Shown: piece by piece, positions 14,401 through 20,153 of the stretch
Layout of the letters: each line of letters begins with the position of its first letter
Position numbering within the stretch: the first letter of the stretch is position 1
Source: a virus
DNA: 20,153 bases
Virus record (IMG/VR): IMGVR_UViG_3300030419_001427
Coordinates: 1 to 20,153 of that record
Strand: one strand, 5' to 3'
The notes under the pieces: generated by a model
The model's database searches: none
The model's input: the letters and a program-made list of their open reading frames with translations, nothing else
Told to the model about the DNA's origin: nothing
Position numbers and translations under genes: made by a program

Positions 14401-15221
14401 GTTATAGTCAGTTCGCAATGTGGGACAAATGTCCTTACACTTGGAAGTTGAATTATGTTGACAAGGCAGAGACTTTCAAAGGTAATATCTACACATTGTT
14501 TGGTAGTGCTATTCACGAAACTATTCAAGCATATTTAGTTTGTTATTATGAACGAACAATCAAAGAAGCAGATGCTTTACCACTTCACGATATTTTGATT
14601 TATCGTATGAAAGAATTGTATAAAGAATCGAAAGAAAGATATGGTGATGAGTTTGAAGTAGAACAAAAAGAAATGATTGAGTTCACTAATGACGGATTTG
14701 CTATCATTGATGAGTTCTTAAAAAGAAAAGGTAGTCATTTCAAAAAGAAAGATACTGAGTTAGTTGGTATTGAGATGAACCTAAATTATCAATTACCAAA
14801 AGATATGAGATTTGTAGGGTTTATGGATGTTGTTTTACACGACAAGAAAAATGGTCGTATGAAAATTATTGACATTAAATCATCTACTATGGGTTGGAAC
14901 AAATATATGAAAGCCGATAAGAATAAAACCAATCAGTTATTGTTGTATAAACATTTTATGGCAAAACAATTAGAAATATCAGAAGATAAAATAGATGTTG
15001 AATATTTAATATTAAAGAGAAGATTATATGAAAATATGATTTATCCACAGAAAAGAATTCAGGCGTTCTCGCCGGCAAGTGGAAAACCAAGTGTTAATAA
15101 GGTTATGAATAGATTACAAGAGTTTATGGACGAGTGTTATGATGATAAAGGCAAAATCATTTCACACGATTATGAAAAATGTGAACCACACAAAAAGTGT
15201 AGAAGTTGTAAGGATTTATAA
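14388..15221 (+). CDS. PD-(D/E)XK nuclease with Cas4/AddB-type iron-sulfur cysteines
   Basis: 277 residues. N-terminal SYSQFAMWDKCPYTWKL with C15 and GSAIHETIQ (a RecB/Cas4-type early His) precede the catalytic core: D147 in GFMDVVLHD and D162-I-K164 in IIDIKSS, fitting the D...(D/E)xK site, then QLLLYKHFM (the QxxxY helix). Three C-terminal cysteines, C265-x5-C271-x2-C274, together with C15, match the one-plus-three arrangement that holds a 4Fe-4S cluster in Cas4 and AddB. It probably cuts or trims DNA ends during recombination or replication. I call it Cas4/RecB-like in fold; no CRISPR array is nearby, so this is not a CRISPR adaptation gene here. The coding start overlaps the Nmad1 gene by 13 bases. 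Confidence 0.88.
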   Translation: MGKISYSQFAMWDKCPYTWKLNYVDKAETFKGNIYTLFGSAIHETIQAYLVCYYERTIKEADALPLHDILIYRMKELYKESKERYGDEFEVEQKEMIEFTNDGFAIIDEFLKRKGSHFKKKDTELVGIEMNLNYQLPKDMRFVGFMDVVLHDKKNGRMKIIDIKSSTMGWNKYMKADKNKTNQLLLYKHFMAKQLEISEDKIDVEYLILKRRLYENMIYPQKRIQAFSPASGKPSVNKVMNRLQEFMDECYDDKGKIISHDYEKCEPHKKCRSCKDL

Positions 15222-15682
15222 TGACTGAACCAAGTTTAAGACTAAAAGTCACAGACTTTTTAGCAACAGATTTTGAACAAGAAGTTTTTCAAGAACTGAT
15301 GAAACTAAAACAATTAGAATATTTATCTGGCATTTCGTTTCCATTATATTTTTGGTATGATAGAAATACTGAAATGGTGGATTTAAAAACATTAGAACCA
15401 TTTATTAAATATTGGAAAACGAGTGGTGAGTTCAACACAAAAATTACTATCGTGCCAGAGCTTATAGATAGTCAAAATCAATTTATATTTTTTGATATCA
15501 TACCAAAAGGTGCTAAACCAGCGAATAGAGATTATATGGAAAATCGTAGATTTGCATACGAATATAGTAATCCAAAAGACATTATAAAAGGTTTAGAACA
15601 TTTCAAAGAAACATATGAGTTTGTCAATAAAGACGAAATAAATCCAGAACCAATCAGAAAACAAAAAAGAAACGACCAATGA
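15221..15682 (+). CDS. Conserved-looking phage protein, function unknown
   Basis: 153 residues. I do not recognise the family. It starts with a taATG overlap on the nuclease gene and ends with an ATGA overlap on the SLOG gene, so it is clearly translated as part of this operon. Features: acidic first half with FEQEVFQELMKLKQLEYLSG, aromatic PLYFWYDRN, a strand FIFFDIIPKGAK, and a basic tail PIRKQKRNDQ. No signal peptide, membrane segment or cysteine motif. Being sandwiched with a nuclease suggests a role in DNA processing, but nothing in the sequence proves it. Confidence 0.7.
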   Translation: MTEPSLRLKVTDFLATDFEQEVFQELMKLKQLEYLSGISFPLYFWYDRNTEMVDLKTLEPFIKYWKTSGEFNTKITIVPELIDSQNQFIFFDIIPKGAKPANRDYMENRRFAYEYSNPKDIIKGLEHFKETYEFVNKDEINPEPIRKQKRNDQ

Positions 15683-16077
15683 AAATAGCAATTATTGGAA
15701 GTCGAACTTATACAAATAAATCAAAAATGAAGAATTTTATGTTCAGATTAAAAATGGAACATACAGATGTTGAGGTGGTTAGTGGTGGTGCCAAAGACGG
15801 AGCAGATAAATATGCAAAGAAATTTGCATTAGAATTTAAAATACCTTATAGTGAGTTTCCACCACAACACGAACCACATAATATGCATTGTGTAATGGAA
15901 GCTTACAATTATGGAAAACCATATGGTGTGGGATATTATCACAAAAGGAATAAAGATATGGTAAAATATTGTGATAAGGTTGTGGCATTTTGTAAGGACG
16001 GAGAAATAACCAACGGAACAAAATCTGCCTTAGAATATTGTGAAAAAATTAATAAAAAATATGTTATTTTAGACTAA
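15679..16077 (+). CDS. SLOG-superfamily protein (YspA/DUF2493-like)
   Basis: 132 residues with the Rossmann-like SLOG pattern: MKIAIIGSRTY at the N-terminus, VEVVSGGAKDGADKYAKKFA (the nucleotide-binding glycine loop), KRNKDMVKYCDKVVAFCKDG and ITNGTKSALEYCEK near the end. SLOG domains bind or cleave nucleotide-derived ligands, and some act as sensors in conflict systems. Which ligand this one binds is unknown. The gene closes the transcription unit that starts with the probable gp62, and a gap with another TATTTATA copy follows. Confidence 0.82.
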   Translation: MKIAIIGSRTYTNKSKMKNFMFRLKMEHTDVEVVSGGAKDGADKYAKKFALEFKIPYSEFPPQHEPHNMHCVMEAYNYGKPYGVGYYHKRNKDMVKYCDKVVAFCKDGEITNGTKSALEYCEKINKKYVILD

Positions 16078-16083
16078 ACAAAC

Positions 16084-16091
16084 TATTTATA
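16084..16091 (+). promoter_or_regulatory. TATTTATA octamer, copy 5, upstream of the RHH/glycosyltransferase unit
   Basis: TATTTATA in ACTATTTATATATACATATA, 16 bases before the ATG at 16108. This gap is only 30 bases long and almost wholly A and T, so the octamer is less striking here than elsewhere. No clear ribosome-binding site precedes the ATG. Confidence 0.35.
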
Positions 16092-16107
16092 TATACATAT
16101 ATACATT

Positions 16108-16305
16108 ATGAGTAAAGAAGAGAAATTAACATCAGTAAAAGTCATTGACGAACTTTATAAAAAGTTTAGGGAGAAATCCATACACGAGGATTTTTCTTTG
16201 CAGAAATTAGTAAATAGAACTTTAGATATGTTTGTTTATGATGAAGAATTCCAAAAGAAAGTTTTGGATTATGATAATTTAGAGAAAAGCGGTTCAAAAT
16301 ATTAA
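16108..16305 (+). CDS. Small ribbon-helix-helix-like protein
   Basis: 65 residues. The segment KLTSVKVIDELYKKFREKSIHEDFSLQKLVNRTLDMFV fits a strand followed by two helices, as in Arc/CopG/MetJ-type ribbon-helix-helix DNA-binding proteins, which act as dimers. The first strand (TSVKV) would insert into the DNA major groove. It heads the unit containing the glycosyltransferases and may regulate its own promoter, though an operator cannot be proved; the A/T-rich gap upstream is a candidate. The Shine-Dalgarno signal is poor. An alternative is a simple helical adaptor protein. Confidence 0.65.
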   Translation: MSKEEKLTSVKVIDELYKKFREKSIHEDFSLQKLVNRTLDMFVYDEEFQKKVLDYDNLEKSGSKY

Positions 16306-16314
16306 GAGGTTTTA

Positions 16315-17736
16315 ATGGATTTACCAAAATTAAAAAAGGTTTCAGAAGTCAAAAAGAAAAAAATTCTATTATTTTCAGATGACCTAAGAATGTCAAGTGG
16401 TGTCGGAACAATGTCAAGAGAAATTGTTATGGGGACACTTGATGAATTTGATTGGGTTCAAGTCGGTGGTGCTATCAAACATCCTGACAAAGGTAAAGTA
16501 ATAGATATGGATAAAAGTGCAAGAGAGGAAACAGGTGTTGAGGACGCTTCATTAAAAGTGTATCCAGTTGACGGCTATGGAGACCCTAAAATATTAAGAA
16601 ATTTATTAGAGATAGAAAAGCCAGATGCTATTATGATTTACACAGACCCAAGATTTTGGATTTGGTTATTTCAAATGGAACACGAAATCAGACAAGATAT
16701 TCCAATCTTTTATTATAACATTTGGGACGATTTACCTTATCCAATGTGGAACGAACCTTATTATGAAAGTTGTGATTTGATTATGAATATTTCAAAACAA
16801 ACACACAACATTGTTAAAAATGTTTGTAAAGATAAACCAAGAACAGATTGGGACTCTACTTATGTTCCACACGGAATAAATGAAAAATATTTTTATCCGG
16901 TTGAAAATGAAAAAGAAAAACTTGAAATGAATAAAATGAAGTCAGAATTATTTCAAGGTAGAGATATAGATTTTTGTTTACTATACAACAATAGAAACAT
17001 CAGAAGAAAACTCACATCAGATACGATACTGGCATTTAGAGAGTTTGCTTATGGACTTCCAAAAGAAAAAAGAGATAAAGTTGCATTTGTTTTACACACA
17101 CAGCCAGTAGACCAAAATGGAACTGATTTGCCAGCAGTTGTAGAAGCGATGTGTCCTGATTTGAATATTATATTCTCAACACAAAAACTAACCAATCAAC
17201 ATTTAAATTATTTATACAACATTTGTGATTTAACAATTAATTTAGCATCCAATGAGGGATTTGGATTAGGAACTTGTGAAGCTTTAATGTGTGGAACACC
17301 AATCATTGTCAATGTAACGGGTGGACTACAAGACCAATGTGGATTTAGATTGAAAGATAAATTATTAACTTATCAAGATTATAAAGATATTCACACTCTA
17401 CACGATTGGAGAAAGTGGGAACACAACAAAGACTTAACTCACGGAGAGTGGGTAAAGCCAGTCTGGCCTAAATCAAGGTCATTACAAGGTTCACCACCAA
17501 CACCATATATTTTTGATGACAGATGTGATTGGGTTGAAGCAGGGGAAAGAATTAGAGAGTGGTATGATATGAAACCAAGTGATAGAAAACATTGTGGTAG
17601 ATTAGGACACGAGTTTGTAACGAGTGATGAAGCTCAAATGTCAGCAAGGCATATGTGTCAATTATTCATAGACCATATGAATACTGCATTTGAAAAGTGG
17701 ACACCAAGAGAAAGATATGAGGTATATAAAGTATGA
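16315..17736 (+). CDS. Glycosyltransferase, GT-B fold (GT4-like), first of two
   Basis: 473 residues. N-terminal KKILLFSDDLRMSSGVGTMSREI is a GT-B acceptor-domain start with the glycine-rich loop. The donor domain contains LTINLASNEGFGLGTCEALMCGTPIIVNVTGG, the GT4-type E-x7-E element and donor-binding helix. Such enzymes move a sugar from a nucleotide sugar to DNA, protein or glycan. In phages candidate acceptors are modified bases or virion surface structures. It begins with MDLPKLKK, a peptide repeated at the end of the next gene. It is coupled to the next glycosyltransferase by ATGA. The acceptor is unknown. Confidence 0.88.
   Translation: MDLPKLKKVSEVKKKKILLFSDDLRMSSGVGTMSREIVMGTLDEFDWVQVGGAIKHPDKGKVIDMDKSAREETGVEDASLKVYPVDGYGDPKILRNLLEIEKPDAIMIYTDPRFWIWLFQMEHEIRQDIPIFYYNIWDDLPYPMWNEPYYESCDLIMNISKQTHNIVKNVCKDKPRTDWDSTYVPHGINEKYFYPVENEKEKLEMNKMKSELFQGRDIDFCLLYNNRNIRRKLTSDTILAFREFAYGLPKEKRDKVAFVLHTQPVDQNGTDLPAVVEAMCPDLNIIFSTQKLTNQHLNYLYNICDLTINLASNEGFGLGTCEALMCGTPIIVNVTGGLQDQCGFRLKDKLLTYQDYKDIHTLHDWRKWEHNKDLTHGEWVKPVWPKSRSLQGSPPTPYIFDDRCDWVEAGERIREWYDMKPSDRKHCGRLGHEFVTSDEAQMSARHMCQLFIDHMNTAFEKWTPRERYEVYKV
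16319..16337 (+). repeat. 19-base direct repeat, left copy
   Basis: ATTTACCAAAATTAAAAAA, read as L-P-K-L-K-K at the very start of the first glycosyltransferase. An identical 19-mer lies at 19027-19045, at the very end of the second glycosyltransferase, so the pair brackets the two-gene cassette almost exactly. It may be a recombination seam or an encoded peptide tag. Confidence 0.8.
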
Positions 17737-19052
17737 CGAAACCATTTATATTAGTAACAGCGCCAGTTGAAACTCGTAGTGGATACGGAAATCATTCAAG
17801 AGATATTTGTAAAGCATTGATTGAAGCAGAAAAATATGATATAGCAATCCAATCAGTACCGTGGGGTTCAACACCTACTAATGCATTAAATCTTGATGAT
17901 AAATCACATAGAGAAATACAAAAAAGAATTATTAGACAACCAAACTTACCAAAACAACCTGATTTACATTATCACATTGTAATACCAAATGAATTCCAAC
18001 CAATAGCAAAGAAAAATGTTGGTATGACAGCAGGTATTGAGTGTACCGTTCCACCTGCAAATTGGGTAGAGGGTTGTAATCGTATGGATATGACAATATT
18101 TACTTCTCATTTTTCAAGAGATGGATTTACAAATGTCGCTTTTGATAAATTAGATAACAATACAAAACAAATTGTTGGACAACTAAAATTAGAAAAACCA
18201 ACAGAGGTTTTATTTGAGGGAGCGGATACCAATATATTTAAAGAGGTTAATGAGTTTTCACCGATTTTATCTGGCAAATTCTCAAAAATTGAAGAAGACT
18301 TTTGTTTTCTATTCGTAGGACATTGGTTACAAGGTAATCTTGGTGAGGATAGAAAAGATATCGGTATGATGATAAAGTCTTTCTTGAATACTTTTAAAAA
18401 TCAAAAAAATGCACCTGCATTAATATTAAAAACAAGTAGTGCTAATTTTTCAATCATTGATAGAAGAGAGATGATTAAAAAAATAGATATGGTCAAAAGT
18501 TCAGTTAAAGCTGATGTATTACCGAATATTTATTTATTGCACGGAGACTTAACAGATGAAGAAATGAACGAAATGTATAATCACCCGAAAGTGAAAGCGC
18601 ACATTACCTTTACACACGGAGAGGGTTTCGGAAGACCATTATTAGAAGCTTCACTAAGTGGTAAACCAGTGATAGCACCAATATCAACAGGTCAAGCAGA
18701 TTTCTTAGATAAACAATATAGTGTTGAACTACCACATCAGATGACAAAGGTAGCACCAAATGCTTTTCCAAAAGATTATACAACACCTGAGTCTATGTGG
18801 AGCACGGTAAATTATGGTATTGCAGGAAGAGTAATGCTAGATGTATTTAATAATTATGATAAATACAAAATGAAAGCAAAAAAACAAATGATAGTAAATC
18901 GTGAGACATTTTCACACGATGCTATGAGAGATAAATTAATTCAAATAACTGATAAAGTTTTAGAGGGTGTTCCAAAACAAGTAGAATTAAAACTACCTAA
19001 ATTGACAAAAGAACCAAAGAAACTTAATTTACCAAAATTAAAAAAAGGATAG
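17733..19052 (+). CDS. Glycosyltransferase, GT-B fold (GT4-like), second of two
   Basis: 439 residues. N-terminal FILVTAPVETRSGYGNHSRDICKAL carries the glycine-rich acceptor loop; the donor half contains DFCFLFVGHWLQGN, IYLLHGDLTDEEMNEMYNHP and HITFTHGEGFGRPLLEASLSGKPVIAP, which is the GT4 nucleotide-sugar site with its E-G-F-G-R and downstream Glu. It is only distantly like the preceding gene, so the two probably add different sugars or act on different acceptors. The C-terminus is a low-complexity Lys/Leu/Pro tail containing KLPKLTK and LPKLKK, echoing the first residues of the upstream glycosyltransferase. Start by ATGA overlap; a one-base gap separates it from the next gene. Confidence 0.88.
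   Translation: MTKPFILVTAPVETRSGYGNHSRDICKALIEAEKYDIAIQSVPWGSTPTNALNLDDKSHREIQKRIIRQPNLPKQPDLHYHIVIPNEFQPIAKKNVGMTAGIECTVPPANWVEGCNRMDMTIFTSHFSRDGFTNVAFDKLDNNTKQIVGQLKLEKPTEVLFEGADTNIFKEVNEFSPILSGKFSKIEEDFCFLFVGHWLQGNLGEDRKDIGMMIKSFLNTFKNQKNAPALILKTSSANFSIIDRREMIKKIDMVKSSVKADVLPNIYLLHGDLTDEEMNEMYNHPKVKAHITFTHGEGFGRPLLEASLSGKPVIAPISTGQADFLDKQYSVELPHQMTKVAPNAFPKDYTTPESMWSTVNYGIAGRVMLDVFNNYDKYKMKAKKQMIVNRETFSHDAMRDKLIQITDKVLEGVPKQVELKLPKLTKEPKKLNLPKLKKG
19027..19045 (+). repeat. 19-base direct repeat, right copy
   Basis: Identical to the 19-mer at 16319-16337 and in the same reading phase (L-P-K-L-K-K). The A-run is one base longer here. A weaker third echo of the peptide (KLPKL) occurs some 12 residues upstream. 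Confidence 0.8.
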
Positions 19053-19053
19053 T

Positions 19054-19509
19054 ATGGCAGAAATAAAAATAACTTGTCCACATTGTTTGAGTGATAAACA
19101 TTGTTTTGAAGAAAGAGTTGATATTGAAAATTTCAGTTCTTTCATATGTTTTAATTGTGGATTTATGAGTAATTCAACTTACAAAAGAGATAGTGATTCA
19201 TTAAAGAAGATAGAGGAAACATCAACAGAATTAATGAGGGATATAAAATTCTTTGATTATGAAAGAGAAATCTTTTGGTTTCCAACAATTCTAAATATGG
19301 GTAAGTTTGGTATGATTTATCCTGAGGGTAAGAAAGACAATTGGAATTGGAAGTTAGCAGAGGTTCGTAAATTAACCAAAGAGGAACAGAAAAATCCTAT
19401 GTATGAGGGAAATGAACACACTCTTGATATTGAGGGTGCTACCACTTATGGACAACACGAGTTTTTAGACGCTTGTAAAAAAATGGGTATCGTTAAGGAT
19501 ATTGATTAA
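19054..19509 (+). CDS. Zinc-ribbon protein, function unknown
   Basis: 151 residues. The N-terminal 35 residues form a zinc ribbon with CPHC (C8, C11) and CFNC (near residues 33-36), and C17 lies between. The remaining part, with DYEREIFWFPTILNMGKFGMIYPEG and NWNWKLAEVRKL, looks like a compact strand-rich domain I do not recognise; a similar tail occurs in marine T4-like phage hypothetical proteins as far as I recall. It lies one base after the glycosyltransferase stop, with AAAAAGGA as ribosome-binding site inside the end of that gene. It overlaps the next gene as taATG. It may bind nucleic acid, but this rests on the ribbon alone. Confidence 0.75.
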   Translation: MAEIKITCPHCLSDKHCFEERVDIENFSSFICFNCGFMSNSTYKRDSDSLKKIEETSTELMRDIKFFDYEREIFWFPTILNMGKFGMIYPEGKKDNWNWKLAEVRKLTKEEQKNPMYEGNEHTLDIEGATTYGQHEFLDACKKMGIVKDID

Positions 19510-20000
19510 TGAAAAATACTAATTGGAATATAATACAAGCTGGACAATTAGTCAGATTTTTATATAGAAATATGAAAGGTGAGAGTTCACAAAGAACCGC
19601 TTATGTATTAGCACCAAGATATCGTTATAGGAAACAATCCACAAAAAGAATTGTAGAGTTTTTCATTGGATTAGAGATAGAAAATAATAAAAAAAAGTCA
19701 TTAAATCCAATGGTAGTGAAAGAACTATTTGAAGAAATTAATGGTATATTTGAGGACGCTGAAAAAAGTGCAGACTACACAGCAGAGTCAACAATGAAAA
19801 GAATATACAATGATTTGAAAGCTTTTTTAAAAAAAGAACCTATATTTAAAACTTACTTTTTAAGAGAGTGTAGAAAAAGAAGAGTATTTTTAATTGAAGA
19901 TAGTAATGATTTAATAGGTGGTTCTTTAAAACAAGTAGTGAAATTAATATTAGAAGATGAAAAAGACGCATTAGAAAGGGCATTGCCAGATGAAGATTAG
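19509..20000 (+). CDS. Basic, helix-rich phage protein, function unknown
   Basis: 163 residues. I do not recognise it. Features: NIIQAGQLVRFLYRNMKG at the start, YVLAPRYRYRKQSTKRIVEFFIG, a charged middle, and FLRECRKRRVFLIEDSND before an acidic end (ALPDED). There is no signal peptide, membrane segment or known catalytic motif. It is translationally coupled on both sides, by taATG upstream and an 11-base overlap downstream. The genes around it are glycosyltransferases, so it may belong to the same unit, but its role cannot be inferred. Confidence 0.65.
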   Translation: MKNTNWNIIQAGQLVRFLYRNMKGESSQRTAYVLAPRYRYRKQSTKRIVEFFIGLEIENNKKKSLNPMVVKELFEEINGIFEDAEKSADYTAESTMKRIYNDLKAFLKKEPIFKTYFLRECRKRRVFLIEDSNDLIGGSLKQVVKLILEDEKDALERALPDED

Positions 20001-20153
20001 TTATGGAATAACGGTTTATAATGAACATAAAGAATTAGATAATTTACTATTTCATTTATCTAAACACATTAGAGAGGAAGATGAAATTGTAGTTACACAA
20101 GACACATCAAAGGTTGGAGAGAAAAGTATAGTGCAAGATGAGTTTTATGCATT
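19990..20153 (+). CDS. Family 2-type glycosyltransferase, N-terminal part (3' end outside window)
   Basis: 54 codons are visible before the window ends. MKISYGITVYNEHKELDNLL fits the first strand and helix of GT-A family 2 enzymes (the V-x-x-Y/F-N-E element), followed by REEDEIVVTQDTS, in the place where the family's second strand and first nucleotide-contact acids lie. The ATG is nested 11 bases inside the preceding gene. It would be the third glycosyltransferase in this unit and the only GT-A type. The metal-binding DxD is beyond the window edge, so activity cannot be assessed. Confidence 0.75.
   Translation, partial: MKISYGITVYNEHKELDNLLFHLSKHIREEDEIVVTQDTSKVGEKSIVQDEFYA

Noticed and set aside
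14388-15221. A CRISPR Cas4 gene
   Set aside because: There is no repeat-spacer array and no other cas gene; the cysteine layout is shared with AddB and many phage PD-(D/E)XK nucleases.

Overview
The window is a strongly AT-rich, tightly packed stretch of a T4-like (tailed, contractile-tail class) bacteriophage genome, most likely marine. Every convincing gene lies on the + strand, and neighbours mostly abut or overlap by 1 to 30 bases. The phage call rests on a T4-type replisome: family B DNA polymerase (gp43-like), sliding clamp (gp45-like), clamp-loader ATPase (gp44-like) and a probable clamp-loader small subunit (gp62-like). The accessory genes (several 2-oxoglutarate/Fe(II) oxygenases, glycosyltransferases, a Hint-domain protein, Nmad1/DUF1599 and SLOG proteins) resemble those of marine T4-like phages. 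The host cannot be named. The only hint is a TonB-dependent-receptor-like gene at the left edge, a protein type made by Gram-negative bacteria.

Layout. (1) 1-593: C-terminal part of an outer-membrane TonB-dependent receptor-like barrel, then a strong hairpin and a near-consensus sigma70-type promoter. (2) 697-5678: DNA polymerase, a Mom-like DNA-modification protein, sliding clamp, clamp-loader ATPase. (3) 5675-13483: an accessory block sitting between gp44 and the probable gp62. It holds a zinc ribbon, two tandem SGNH-hydrolase-like paralogues, a GNAT acetyltransferase, a large protein with two back-to-back Hint (intein-like) domains, three tandem 2OG-Fe(II) oxygenases and a B12-binding-type radical SAM protein. 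(4) 13541-16077: probable gp62, an Nmad1/DUF1599 protein, a PD-(D/E)XK nuclease with an iron-sulfur-type cysteine set, an unknown protein and a SLOG/DUF2493 protein. (5) 16108-20153: a ribbon-helix-helix protein, two GT-B glycosyltransferases, a zinc-ribbon protein, an unknown protein and the start of a family-2 glycosyltransferase.

How it fits together. Regions 2 and 4 are replication and DNA-processing genes. Region 3 and the right end look like a modification and decoration repertoire acting on nucleotides, glycans or proteins. The most interesting threads are: a Mom-like enzyme ending in the same S-M-x-(R/K)-F-F peptide as the polymerase, suggesting it docks on the sliding clamp; a manual scan that found no GATC site in 20 kb; a double Hint protein whose two domains have each lost opposite halves of the self-processing machinery; a TonB receptor gene on a phage; and an octamer, TATTTATA, in every real intergenic gap.

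There are no non-coding stretches above 300 bases. The longest gap, about 100 bases at 594-696, holds the hairpin and promoter. I saw no tRNA, rRNA, CRISPR array or insertion sequence.
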